Assembly: GCF_016863535.1 (NCBI RefSeq)
Contig: NZ_BOPB01000007.1
Location: forward strand, 1 to 64,000
DNA: 64,000 nt
Origin: Micromonospora lutea
GTDB taxonomy: Bacteria > Actinomycetota > Actinomycetes > Mycobacteriales > Micromonosporaceae
Direction of reading: 5' to 3'
The position numbers and the translations under genes were made by a program. The notes beneath the pieces are model-generated. The model was not told where the DNA came from, searched no databases, and saw nothing but the letters and a program-made list of their open reading frames with translations. The first letter of the stretch is position 1. Every line of letters starts with the position of its first letter. Below are positions 34,728 to 42,958 of the stretch, in pieces.

Positions 34728-34749
34728 GCTGCGGGAGCGCTCCCGCAGC
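34728..34749. promoter_or_regulatory. Perfect palindrome with CebR/CelR-like core
   Basis: A 22-bp exact palindrome whose core GGGAGCGCTCCC equals the centre of the 14-bp TGGGAGCGCTCCCA operator recognised by LacI-family cellulose/cellobiose regulators (CebR, CelR) in actinobacteria; the outermost T/A pair is C/G here. It lies about 150 nt from each divergent start codon. Confidence 0.5.
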
Positions 34750-34886
34750 AGGTCCGGGCGTTCGATGTGTTCGGTCGTGGATACGGGGGGTGCGGGCGAT
34801 CGGTTCACCATCTCCCCGCGAAGATCGCGGTCGGCGTCCACCCGATTCCGGACGGGCGGGGTGGTCGACACCGGCGATCCTGTCGT

Positions 34887-34892
34887 TAGTCT
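34887..34892 (+). promoter_or_regulatory. -10 element of a probable leaderless mRNA
   Basis: TAGTCT is followed by 8 nt and ATG 34901. The downstream paralogue has TAGTGT with the same 8-nt spacing to its GTG, so the promoter was duplicated with the gene. Confidence 0.5.
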
Positions 34893-34900
34893 GCGTGTTC

Positions 34901-36196
34901 ATGAGAGTCCGGGCCCTGGCGGCCGGCTGCGCCGTCCTCGCCGCAGTGGCGATTTCCGCGACACCGGGTGTCGCGGCGAACACTGTGGGTTCCGGGCGAC
35001 CCTCACCGGTCGCCCTTGCCGCTCCCGCGCCACCGCTCTCCGCGCCGGGTCTGGCCGCAGCAGCTCCGACGGCCGTTCCCTGCCCGAAGGCAGCGGCACC
35101 GAAGGTGGTCCGGTCGCCCAAGCCGACACCGCCGCCCTCCGTTGCGGAGCATCGGGTGGTCGGCGGAGACGCCCTCGCCACCCCCGGGTTGATCGTGCCG
35201 CCCGGTGTGCCGACGCCGCCGAAGGTGACGGCGTCGTCGTGGCTGCTGGCCGACCTGGACACTGGTGAGGTCCTGGCTGGCTGCGGTCCGCACGAGTACG
35301 CGACCCCGGCCAGCGTGCAGAAGTTGCTGCTGGCCGCGACCATGCTGTCGAGACTGGATCCGGCCCAGGTGGTCACGGTCACCAGGGAGGATCTGGACAT
35401 CGCCCCGGGTAGTTCGGCCGTCGGTCTGCTGCCGGGCGGCCGGTACCGGGTGGAGACCCTCTGGCTGGGACTGCTGCTGCAATCCGGCAACGAGGCGGCG
35501 AACGCGCTGGCCCGCCTCGGCGGCGGCGCCGACGGTGTCGCCGGCGGAGTGCGGGCGATGAACGAGCAGGCCCGGCGGCTCGGTGCCCGGCAGACCCGCG
35601 CGGTCACCCCGTCCGGGCTGGACGCTCCCGGCCAGTTCACCAGCGCGTACGACCTGGCCCTGATCGCGAGGGCCTGCTTCGCCGACCCGGCGTTCCGTCG
35701 GTACGTGCTCACCGAGCGCACCCGTATCCCGGCGCAGAAGGCGTTGCGGGCCAAGGGGTTCGAGATCCAGAACGAGAACCAGCTGGTGTACCGCTACCCC
35801 GGTGCGCTTGGCGGCAAGACCGGCTTCACCGACTACGCGCGGCACACGTACGTCGGTGCGGCGCAGCGGGACGGTCGCCGACTTGTCGTCACGCTGCTCG
35901 GTGCCGAGCCCCGTCCGCAACGCGGTTGGGAACAGGGCGCCGCGCTGCTCGACTGGGGCTTCGCGTTGCCTCGGCAGTTCAGCGTCGGCCGGCTGGTGGA
36001 GCCGGGGGAGTTGGACGCCGAATCACCGGTCGTGCCCGAGTCGGCCGACGCGGCAGCGCCGGTCGACACCAGATCGACCACCGACGGGCCCGGCGCGGGC
36101 ATGTTCGTGGCGCTGGCTGTCGGTGCGGTCGCGATCGCGGTGGCGGTCGTCGCCGGACGACGGTCCCGCCCCACCGCCCGGGACCTCCCCGAGTAG
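34901..36196 (+). CDS. D-alanyl-D-alanine carboxypeptidase (PBP, S11), copy 1
   Basis: 431 aa secreted/membrane DD-peptidase trimming the peptidoglycan pentapeptide. Signal peptide, then a Pro/Ala-rich linker to residue ~100; catalytic motifs SVQK (Ser138, Lys141), SGN (Ser195) and KTG (Lys306, in GGKTGFTD). C-terminal helix at about 400-420 followed by a basic tail anchors it in the membrane, placing the catalytic part outside. No Shine-Dalgarno; probably leaderless. About 120 nt upstream of its paralogue, with which it shares most of the catalytic domain. Confidence 0.9.
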   Translation: MRVRALAAGCAVLAAVAISATPGVAANTVGSGRPSPVALAAPAPPLSAPGLAAAAPTAVPCPKAAAPKVVRSPKPTPPPSVAEHRVVGGDALATPGLIVPPGVPTPPKVTASSWLLADLDTGEVLAGCGPHEYATPASVQKLLLAATMLSRLDPAQVVTVTREDLDIAPGSSAVGLLPGGRYRVETLWLGLLLQSGNEAANALARLGGGADGVAGGVRAMNEQARRLGARQTRAVTPSGLDAPGQFTSAYDLALIARACFADPAFRRYVLTERTRIPAQKALRAKGFEIQNENQLVYRYPGALGGKTGFTDYARHTYVGAAQRDGRRLVVTLLGAEPRPQRGWEQGAALLDWGFALPRQFSVGRLVEPGELDAESPVVPESADAAAPVDTRSTTDGPGAGMFVALAVGAVAIAVAVVAGRRSRPTARDLPE

Positions 36197-36302
36197 GTCG
36201 GGCGAGACGTCGTCCCGGGCAGCCCGGATTCACGATCCGGGCCGGACGGCAGGGCAGGGCTCCGCGCTGGTCGATACGCCGGACTCGCCGGAATTCACCC
36301 GA

Positions 36303-36308
36303 TAGTGT
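36303..36308 (+). promoter_or_regulatory. -10 element of a probable leaderless mRNA (copy 2)
   Basis: TAGTGT, then 8 nt, then the GTG at 36317. Same arrangement as at 34887. Confidence 0.5.
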
Positions 36309-36316
36309 CGCTGACT

Positions 36317-37558
36317 GTGAGAGTTTCCGCGCTTGCCGTGGCGGTCGCCGCCGCCCTGATGACAACGCCCCTGGTGCCCGTCGTCGGCGCCGACGCGGCA
36401 GCGCCGGTGCCGTGCCCGCGTCCAGCGCCACCAGCTCCCGGTCCCACACCGCCGGTGACGCCCTCTCCGGACCCGGTCCAGCGGGCCGTCGGCGGGCCCC
36501 GACTGGCCACCTCCGGGCTGGTCGTCCCCCCGGGTGTGCCGAAGCCGCCGAAGGTGGCCGCCACCTCGTGGCTGGTGGCCGACCTGGACAGCGGCGAGGT
36601 CCTGGGTGGTTGCGGTCCGCACGAGTACGCCACCCCGGCCAGCGTGCAGAAGCTGCTGCTGGCCGCGACCATGCTGCCGAGACTGGACCCGACCGCCGTC
36701 GTCACCATCACCGCCGGTGATCTCGACATCGAACCGGGAAGTTCCGCCGTGGGGCTGGTGGAGGGCGGCCGGTACCGGGTGGAGACGCTCTGGCTGGGGT
36801 TGCTGCTCCGCTCGGGAAACGAGGTGGCGAACGCGTTGGCCCGTCTCGGTGGTGGCCCGGACGGGATGGCCGGCGGGGTGCGGGCGATGAACGAGCAGGC
36901 ACGCCTGCTCGGCGCGTACCAGACCCACGCGGCGACCCCCTCCGGGCTGGACGGCCCCGGCCAGTTCACCAGCGCGTACGACCTGGCCCTGATCACCCGG
37001 GCCTGTTTCGCCGACGCGCGTTTCCGGCGTTACGTGGCCACCCGGGAGGCGACCATCCCGGCCCAGCCGAAGCAGCGTGCCAAGGGGTTCACCGTCGACA
37101 ACGACAACCAGCTGCTCTACCACTATCGCGGCGCGCTGGGCGGCAAGACCGGCTACACCGACCTGGCCCGGCACACCTACGTCGGTGCCGCCGAGCGCGG
37201 CGGGCGTCGGCTGGTGGTCACGCTGCTGGGTGCGGACGTGATCGACCAGCGGGGCTGGCAGCAGGGCGCGGCCCTGCTCGACTGGGGCTTCACGGTGCCG
37301 TCGGCGGCCTCGGTCGGCGTGCTGGTGAGCCCGGGCGCGACCACCGCCTCGCCGCCACCGTCGGCCGTACCGCCGCAGGCGCTTCCTGGCGGCGCGTCCG
37401 GTGCGGAGGCGTCCGACCCGGGCACCTTCGCCGAACGGCTCCGGTCAGCCTCCCTCATCGGTCTCGTCGTCGGTCTGGCGCTGCTCACGGCGGGCCTGAT
37501 CGGCCGTCGGAGGCGGTCGCGCACCTTCGGAACGGAACGGCCGACGCGTACCGAATGA
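36317..37558 (+). CDS. D-alanyl-D-alanine carboxypeptidase (PBP, S11), copy 2
   Basis: 413 aa paralogue of the preceding gene. It keeps the same motifs: SVQK in YATPASVQKLLLAATML, SGN in LRSGNEVANALARL, and KTG in GGKTGYTDLARHTYV. N-terminal signal peptide, Pro-rich linker, C-terminal transmembrane helix (about 378-398) and Arg-rich tail. I chose GTG 36317 since the first codons align with those of copy 1 (MRVRALA versus VRVSALA); GTG 36305 is in frame but overlaps the -10. Overlaps the M15 peptidase gene by ATGA (37555-37558). Confidence 0.9.
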   Translation: MRVSALAVAVAAALMTTPLVPVVGADAAAPVPCPRPAPPAPGPTPPVTPSPDPVQRAVGGPRLATSGLVVPPGVPKPPKVAATSWLVADLDSGEVLGGCGPHEYATPASVQKLLLAATMLPRLDPTAVVTITAGDLDIEPGSSAVGLVEGGRYRVETLWLGLLLRSGNEVANALARLGGGPDGMAGGVRAMNEQARLLGAYQTHAATPSGLDGPGQFTSAYDLALITRACFADARFRRYVATREATIPAQPKQRAKGFTVDNDNQLLYHYRGALGGKTGYTDLARHTYVGAAERGGRRLVVTLLGADVIDQRGWQQGAALLDWGFTVPSAASVGVLVSPGATTASPPPSAVPPQALPGGASGAEASDPGTFAERLRSASLIGLVVGLALLTAGLIGRRRRSRTFGTERPTRTE

Positions 37559-38430
37559 CCGCCGCGGTGACCCGGAAGCGCGGGCGACCTGACGACTCGG
37601 GCCGGCACCGCCTTCCGACCGCCGGACGGAGGTGGCTGGCCGCGACGATCGCGGTCGTAGCGCTGGCGGTGGCCGGGTGTACGCGCGAGGAACGTCCCCC
37701 GGCCACGCCGCCACCACCCTCGCCGCAGACGTCATCGGGGCCGGGCTTCGTGGTCTTGTCCGATGTGGATCATCGTATCCTCACCGACATCAGGTACGCC
37801 TCGGCATACAACTTCCTCGGTCGCCCGGTCGACGGCTACCAGCAACCGTTGTGTCTGCTCACCGCTCGCGCCGCCGCGGCGCTCCGCGGGGTGCAGGACG
37901 CGGCGCTCGCCGTCGGACGCAGCCTCAAGGTGTACGACTGTTATCGCCCACAGCGGGCCACCGACGACTTCCTCAACTGGGTCGGCCAGCCGGGACGGGA
38001 CGCCATGAAAACCGCGTTCTACCCTCGGGTGCCCAAGACGGAACTGGTGGACCGTGGTTATCTCGGCGCACCCAGCGCACACAGCCGGGGCAGCACCGTC
38101 GACCTCACCCTGGTCGACGTGCCGGCACCCGACCAGGCGCGCCACGTTCCCGGCCAGCCGTTGGTGGCCTGCACCGCCGCACACCGGCAGCGCGTCACCG
38201 ACAACAGCGTCGACATGGGTACCGGCTTCGACTGCTTCGACCCGCTGTCACACATCGACTCGGACCGGGTCAGCGTCACCGCGCGGGAGAATCGGCGGCA
38301 ACTGCGGCAGTTGATGACCGACGGCGGTTTCGTCGGTTACGACCGCGAGTGGTGGCACTTTCGCTACCGCGACGAACCCTGGCCCGACACCTACTTCGAC
38401 CTGCCGGTCGCCCGTTCCTCGACCGGCTGA
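37555..38430 (+). CDS. VanX-like M15 dipeptidase/DD-peptidase lipoprotein
   Basis: 291 aa zinc peptidase of family M15D (VanX/DdpX), which cleave D-Ala-D-Ala. Zinc motif S-A-H-S-R-G-S-T-V-D (His and Asp) and EWWHF (Glu base and His) are visible, plus the conserved Arg in YDCYRPQRA. Unlike cytoplasmic VanX, it has a signal with lipobox VAGC (Cys about residue 42), so it should sit outside and act on wall peptides. Translationally coupled to the second carboxypeptidase, suggesting joint control of D-Ala-D-Ala ends. It is not evidence of a vancomycin-resistance operon: vanH and vanA are absent. Confidence 0.85.
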   Translation: MTAAVTRKRGRPDDSGRHRLPTAGRRWLAATIAVVALAVAGCTREERPPATPPPPSPQTSSGPGFVVLSDVDHRILTDIRYASAYNFLGRPVDGYQQPLCLLTARAAAALRGVQDAALAVGRSLKVYDCYRPQRATDDFLNWVGQPGRDAMKTAFYPRVPKTELVDRGYLGAPSAHSRGSTVDLTLVDVPAPDQARHVPGQPLVACTAAHRQRVTDNSVDMGTGFDCFDPLSHIDSDRVSVTARENRRQLRQLMTDGGFVGYDREWWHFRYRDEPWPDTYFDLPVARSSTG

Positions 38431-38526
38431 CCGCCACCTCGCACCCGATCAGAAGCGACGCGCGGTTCGAGACGTGACGAACCTGGTGCGCCGGCTGGGC
38501 GGCTGATGACCGTATCTGCCGCCCCG

Positions 38527-38532
38527 TAGGCT
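38527..38532 (+). promoter_or_regulatory. -10 element of the channel leader transcript
   Basis: TAGGCT followed by 7 nt and ATG 38540. Same spacing class as the other leaderless genes in this region. Confidence 0.5.
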
Positions 38533-38539
38533 GTCGGCC

Positions 38540-38626
38540 ATGATTGCCGTACGTCAGCACGCCGACGACGCACGGTGCGTGGCCTCACCGGCCCCGGTGC
38601 CCGGACCGGGGCCGGTCGCTCGATGA
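38540..38626 (+). CDS. Short leader ORF coupled to the ion-channel gene
   Basis: 28-codon ORF (starts MIAVRQHADD, ends VPGPGPVAR) beginning 7 nt after a TAGGCT -10 and ending in TGA that overlaps the ATG of the channel gene (ATGA, 38623-38626). The Pro-Gly-Pro-rich end could slow ribosomes. Either a translational-coupling device for the channel or part of a longer N-terminus is read from GTG 38575 in the other frame; no protein function is proposed. Confidence 0.5.
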   Translation: MIAVRQHADDARCVASPAPVPGPGPVAR

Positions 38627-39552
38627 GGGGTGGGCCCGTGCCGGCTCCGCGAGGCGGGTCGGCCCGCACCACCCGCGGTGCCGCGCTCTTCGAACTCTGC
38701 GCCCGGCTCGCCGCCTCCCGCTCCTTCGAGATCGCCATCGTCGTGGTCATCCTCGTCAACGGGGTGGTCCTCGGCCTGGAGACCTACCCCGACCTGGGGT
38801 CTGCCGGCACCGCGCTGCGGGCGCTCGAATGGGTCTTCCGGTCGATTTTCGTGGCCGAGATCACCATCCGGATCCTGGCCTACGGTCGCCGCCCGCAGGA
38901 CTTCTTCCGGCACGGCTGGAACGTCTTCGACTTCCTGGTGATCGCTGCGATCTTCATCCCCGGGCTGCACGGCGACTCGGCGTTGCTGCGGGTGGTCCGG
39001 GTGCTGCGGATCGTCCGGCTGGTGCGGTTCTCGCCCGGTCTGCGGATGATCGTCTCCGCGTTGTGGCGCAGCCTGCCCGGCATCGGTGGCTTCTTCGCCC
39101 TGGCCGTCGTGACGCTCTACGTCTACGGCATGGCCGGCTGGTTGATCTTCGGTGAGGTCTATCCGGAGCAGTACGGAGACATCGGCCGGTCGCTGCTGAC
39201 GCTCTTCGTGCTGCTGTCGTTGGAGACGCTGCCGGAGCTCATCGAGCAGGGGATGGAGCTCTCGCCCTGGACGGTGCTGTACTACGGCAGCTTCGTGGTG
39301 ATCACCGTGAACCTGCTGCTCAACATCCTGATCGCGGTCTTCGTCAACTCGATGGAGGAGGCGCGCCGGCTGGAGATGACCGAGGGACTCGGCCCTGGTT
39401 ACGACTCCGACGGCGACGGCGTGCCCGACGAGGTGGACCGGATCGCGATCAGCCAGCGCCTCGACGACCTGCGTACGCTGATCGTGGAGCTGGAACGGGA
39501 ACTGCGCATCGACCGGGACGACGGACGACTGCGGCGCGCGGGAAAGGAGTGA
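38623..39552 (+). CDS. Voltage-gated cation channel (bacterial Nav-like) with C-terminal Ca-binding loop
   Basis: 309 aa single-domain, six-helix ion channel. S4 is ALLRVVRVLRIVRLVRF with Arg every third residue; the pore loop reads VLLSLETLPELIEQG, where LETLPE corresponds to the LESW glutamate filter of NaChBac/NavAb, so Na+ or Na+/Ca2+ permeation is likely. After S6 a DSDGDGVPDEVD loop (from residue 261), an EF-hand/type-3-repeat-like Ca2+ ligand set, precedes a coiled coil (DDLRTLIVELERELRI) that would tetramerise. ATG 38623 overlaps the leader ORF; GTG 38575 is an alternative start. Followed by the Mrp antiporter operon. Confidence 0.83.
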   Translation: MRGGPVPAPRGGSARTTRGAALFELCARLAASRSFEIAIVVVILVNGVVLGLETYPDLGSAGTALRALEWVFRSIFVAEITIRILAYGRRPQDFFRHGWNVFDFLVIAAIFIPGLHGDSALLRVVRVLRIVRLVRFSPGLRMIVSALWRSLPGIGGFFALAVVTLYVYGMAGWLIFGEVYPEQYGDIGRSLLTLFVLLSLETLPELIEQGMELSPWTVLYYGSFVVITVNLLLNILIAVFVNSMEEARRLEMTEGLGPGYDSDGDGVPDEVDRIAISQRLDDLRTLIVELERELRIDRDDGRLRRAGKE

Positions 39553-39588
39553 CCGCCACCGGCCAGCCTCCTCGCGAAGCGTCCGCGT

Positions 39589-39637
39589 TTGATCAGAATC
39601 ACGACGGATGCGGATAACGCCTGTGACCGGATAAGGT
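39589..39637 (+). promoter_or_regulatory. Candidate promoter of the Mrp operon
   Basis: TTGATC (39589) and GATAAC (39613) with 18-nt spacing; a TAAGGT at 39632 is an alternative -10. GGATAA occurs twice (39612 and 39629), so a regulator could bind there. The start codon is 39672. Confidence 0.4.
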
Positions 39638-39671
39638 CGTTACACCGTCTGATGATCTCTGGGGAGGCTGT

Positions 39672-42494
39672 GTGCTGGCACTGGTGGCGGTCCATGCGTT
39701 GGCAGCTGTGATCGCCCCGGGGCTGGTGCGGCTCTGGGGACGCAACGCTCTCTACCTGGTGGCGCTGGCGCCGGGCGCCACGCTGGTCTGGGCGCTCACG
39801 AACACGAGCGGGGTACGCGGCGGTGAGCCGGTCGTCGAGACGGTGCCGTGGGTGCCGCAACTCGGGCTGGAACTCGCCCTGCGGATGGGGACGCTGTCCT
39901 GGCTGATGGTGGTCCTGGTCGGTGGGGTCGGCGCGCTGGTGCTGGCCTACAGCGCCCGCTACTTCCACACCGGCGATGCCGGTCTCGGTCGCTTCGCCGC
40001 CGTCTTCGTCGCCTTCGCCGGCGCGATGCTCGGCCTGGTGATCTCCGACGACCTGCTGCTGTTGTACGTGTTCTGGGAACTGACCACCGTCTTCTCGTAC
40101 CTGCTGATCGGCTACGACCCGGTGAAGCGCGCCGGCCGGCGGGCCGCCATGCAGGCCCTGCTGGTGACGACGCTGGGCGGTCTGGCGATGCTCGCCGGGT
40201 TCGTCATGCTCGGCCAGCACGCCGGCAGCTACCGCTGGTCGGAGGTCGCGGAGAACCTGCCCGGTGGTGGCTACCTCGCCGTCGCCGTGGTGCTGATCCT
40301 GCTCGGCGCGCTCAGCAAGTCGGCGATCTTCCCGTTCAGTTTCTGGTTGCCGGGCGCGATGGCCGCCCCGACGCCGGTCAGCGCGTACCTGCACGCCGCG
40401 GCGATGGTGAAAGCGGGCGTGTTCCTGGTCGCCCTGATCGGACCGGCGGTCGCCGAGGTCACGCCCTGGCGGCCGGTGCTGCTGGTCACCGGCCTGATCA
40501 CCATGTTCCTCGGCGGTTGGGCCGCGTTGCGTCAGGTCGACCTCAAGCTGCTGCTGGCGTACGGCACGGTCAGCCAACTCGGCCTGCTGATGGTGATCCT
40601 CGGTGGGGGCACCCGGGACGCCGCGCTGGCCGGGGTGGCCATGGTGCTGGCCCACGCGTTGTTCAAAGCCACCCTCTTCCTCACCGTCGGCATCGTCGAT
40701 CACGCCACCGGCACCCGGGACCTGCGCGAACTCAGCGGACTCGGTCGTCGGTCACCGGCCCTGGCGGTGGTGGCGGGACTCGCCGCCGCCTCGATGGCCG
40801 GTCTTCCGCCGATGGCCGGGTTCGTGGCCAAAGAGGCCGCGCTCGAGGCGCTGCTGCACGGGGGCACCGCCGATCTGGTGGTGTTGGCCGGTGTGGTCTT
40901 CGGCTCGGTGCTGACCGTCGCGTACACCCTGCGGTATCTCTGGGGGGCGTTCGCCGTCAAAGACGGCATCCCGGCCACCGAGGCCCGGCCGGTCTCCTGG
41001 TCCTTCCTCGCCCCGGCGGCGGTGCTGGCGATTGCCGGCGTCACCGTCGGTGTGCTCGCTCCGGCGGTGGATCGCCTGCTCGCCCCCTACGCCGACCTCT
41101 ATCCCTCCGCCGAGCCCGGCTACCACCTGGCCCTCTGGCACGGCCTGACGCCGGCCCTCGGTCTGTCGGTCCTCGCGGTGGCCGGCGGCGTCGGGCTGTT
41201 CCAGCTGATGCGCCGCGAGCGGGTACGGGCCACCCTGCGACTGCCGTTCGACGGCGCGGCCGTCTACCGCAAAGGCATCGGGCTGGTCGACCGGGTGGCG
41301 GTGGAGCTGACCGGTGCGACCCAGCGCGGTTCGCTGCCGTTCTACCTCGGCGTCATCCTGGTGGTGCTGGTCCTGCTGCCGGGTGGCGCGCTGGTGGCCG
41401 GTGGTCCCTGGCCGCAGCGGTTCCACCTCTGGGACACGCCGTTGCAGGGGGTCGCCGCAGCCGTGGTGGTGGTCGCCGCCGTGATGGCCGCCCGCGCGCT
41501 GCGTCGGCTGACCGCGATGATTCTGGTGGGTGTCGCCGGATACGGCATCGCGTTGCTCTTCATCCTGCACGGCGCGCCCGACCTGGCGTTGACCCAGTTC
41601 CTGGTGGAGACCGTCACGATCGTGATGTTCGTGCTGGTGCTGCGGCGGCTGCCGGCGAAGTTCTCGGAACGACCGATCCGGTCCAGCCGGCGCGGCCGCG
41701 TCGCCCTCGGGGTCGCGGTCGGCACGGTCACCGCCGGCATGGCGTACGTCGCCGCCGGCGCCCGGCAGGCCGTGCCGATCTCCGTCGACTTCCCCGACGG
41801 GGCCGTGTCGTACGGCGGCGGCAAGAACGTGGTCAACGTGACCCTGGTGGACATCCGGGCCTGGGACACCATGGGCGAGATCGCGGTGCTGGTGGTGGCC
41901 GCCACCGGCGTGGCCAGCCTGATCTTCCGTCACGCCCGTGACCTGGACCGGCGCAGTGACATACCGGGCGGCGGTCGGGCGGAGTCGACCCGACCCCGCT
42001 GGCTGACCACCGGCGCCACCGCCCGCGCGCAGTCGGTCATCCTCCAGGTGATCACTCGGCTGCTGTTCCACGCCATCATGCTGTTCGCCATCTATCTGCT
42101 CTTCAGCGGCCACAACGCGCCCGGCGGTGGCTTCACCGCCGGCCTGGTCGCCGGCCTCGCCCTGGCCGTGCGCTATCTGGCTGGCGGGCGTACCGAACTC
42201 AACGGGGCGGCACCCGTCGACGCGGGTGTGGTGCTCGGCGCCGGGCTCTTCGTGGCCGTCGGTACCGGCGTGGCGGCGATGCTGCTCGGCGGCGAGTTCC
42301 TGCAGAGCGCGTTGCTCGACTTCCACCTGCCTCTGCTGGGGCACATCCACTTCGTCACGTCGGCCTTCTTCGACGTCGGTGTCTTCCTGATCGTCGTCGG
42401 CCTGGTCCTGGACATCCTGCGCAGTCTCGGTGCCGAGATGGACCGCCAGCACGAGACCGAGGACGACGAGGTACGGGAAAAGGAGCTGGTGTGA
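39672..42494 (+). CDS. mrpA: Mrp Na+/H+ antiporter subunit A fused to subunit B
   Basis: 940 aa membrane protein. Residues 1-~790 are the MrpA/NuoL-like proton pump with the LYVFWELTTVFSYLLIGY and HAAAMVKAGVFL motifs; the C-terminal ~150 residues (LLFHAIMLFAIYLLFSGHNAPGGGF onward, split here as LLFHAIMLFAIYLLFSGHN) are the MrpB domain, so no separate mrpB gene exists. It is the largest subunit of a complex that exchanges Na+ for H+, important at high salt or pH. GTG start with GGGGAGG. Followed by C, D, E, F and G, each overlapping by 4 nt. Confidence 0.92.
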   Translation: MLALVAVHALAAVIAPGLVRLWGRNALYLVALAPGATLVWALTNTSGVRGGEPVVETVPWVPQLGLELALRMGTLSWLMVVLVGGVGALVLAYSARYFHTGDAGLGRFAAVFVAFAGAMLGLVISDDLLLLYVFWELTTVFSYLLIGYDPVKRAGRRAAMQALLVTTLGGLAMLAGFVMLGQHAGSYRWSEVAENLPGGGYLAVAVVLILLGALSKSAIFPFSFWLPGAMAAPTPVSAYLHAAAMVKAGVFLVALIGPAVAEVTPWRPVLLVTGLITMFLGGWAALRQVDLKLLLAYGTVSQLGLLMVILGGGTRDAALAGVAMVLAHALFKATLFLTVGIVDHATGTRDLRELSGLGRRSPALAVVAGLAAASMAGLPPMAGFVAKEAALEALLHGGTADLVVLAGVVFGSVLTVAYTLRYLWGAFAVKDGIPATEARPVSWSFLAPAAVLAIAGVTVGVLAPAVDRLLAPYADLYPSAEPGYHLALWHGLTPALGLSVLAVAGGVGLFQLMRRERVRATLRLPFDGAAVYRKGIGLVDRVAVELTGATQRGSLPFYLGVILVVLVLLPGGALVAGGPWPQRFHLWDTPLQGVAAAVVVVAAVMAARALRRLTAMILVGVAGYGIALLFILHGAPDLALTQFLVETVTIVMFVLVLRRLPAKFSERPIRSSRRGRVALGVAVGTVTAGMAYVAAGARQAVPISVDFPDGAVSYGGGKNVVNVTLVDIRAWDTMGEIAVLVVAATGVASLIFRHARDLDRRSDIPGGGRAESTRPRWLTTGATARAQSVILQVITRLLFHAIMLFAIYLLFSGHNAPGGGFTAGLVAGLALAVRYLAGGRTELNGAAPVDAGVVLGAGLFVAVGTGVAAMLLGGEFLQSALLDFHLPLLGHIHFVTSAFFDVGVFLIVVGLVLDILRSLGAEMDRQHETEDDEVREKELV

Positions 42495-42958
42495 CACCGA
42501 ACCTCACCTACGTCATCGTGATCGGCGTGCTCGTCGCGGCCGGTGTGACGTTGCTGCTGGAACGCAGCCTCACCCGGGTGCTGATGGGGGTCATCCTGCT
42601 CGGCAACGGCGCCAATCTGCTGCTGCTCACCGGTGGGCGCGCCGGTGGGCCGCCGATCGTCGGCACCACGCCGCAGGAGGAGATGAGTGATCCGTTGCCG
42701 CAGGCGATGATCCTCACCGCCATCGTGATCACTCTCGGCATGACCGCGTTCCTGCTCGCCCTGGCCTACCGAAGCTGGCACCTCAACGGCCACGACGAGG
42801 TGCAGGACGACGTCGAGGACCGCCGGATCATGGATCTCGCGGAGCGCGACGAGGTGCCGGACGACGACGTCGACGGTGACGACGACGATGACGACGAGAC
42901 GGAAGCCGGAGCTGAGCGGACGCTGGCCGGCACGGTGGACTCGGGGAGGGCCGGATGA
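42491..42958 (+). CDS. mrpC: Mrp antiporter subunit C (NuoK-like)
   Basis: 155 aa membrane protein: three helices (residues ~5-110) with LTRVLMGVILLGNGANLLLL matching NuoK/MrpC, and then an unusual acidic cytoplasmic tail rich in Asp/Glu (from about residue 105, including DDDVDGDDDDDDET). GTG start overlaps mrpAB by GTGA; the stop overlaps mrpD by ATGA. The acidic tail could bind cations, by inference. Confidence 0.88.
   Translation: MTPNLTYVIVIGVLVAAGVTLLLERSLTRVLMGVILLGNGANLLLLTGGRAGGPPIVGTTPQEEMSDPLPQAMILTAIVITLGMTAFLLALAYRSWHLNGHDEVQDDVEDRRIMDLAERDEVPDDDVDGDDDDDDETEAGAERTLAGTVDSGRAG

Larger units (their letters stand above)
34582..34900. other. Divergent promoter region with a 22-bp palindrome
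   Basis: 319 nt without a gene between the secreted repeat protein (-) and the first carboxypeptidase (+). It holds a perfect palindrome at 34728-34749, centred almost midway, and the TAGTCT -10 element of the carboxypeptidase at 34887. I see no small ORF with a ribosome site. Confidence 0.6.

Noticed and set aside
34901..38430. Vancomycin-resistance gene cluster
   Set aside because: VanX-like and carboxypeptidase genes are present but vanH, vanA and vanRS are not, and the VanX-like protein carries a lipoprotein signal.
40752..42497. Minus-strand frame antisense to mrpAB
   Set aside because: Shadow frame; MrpA/MrpB motifs on the plus strand are continuous.
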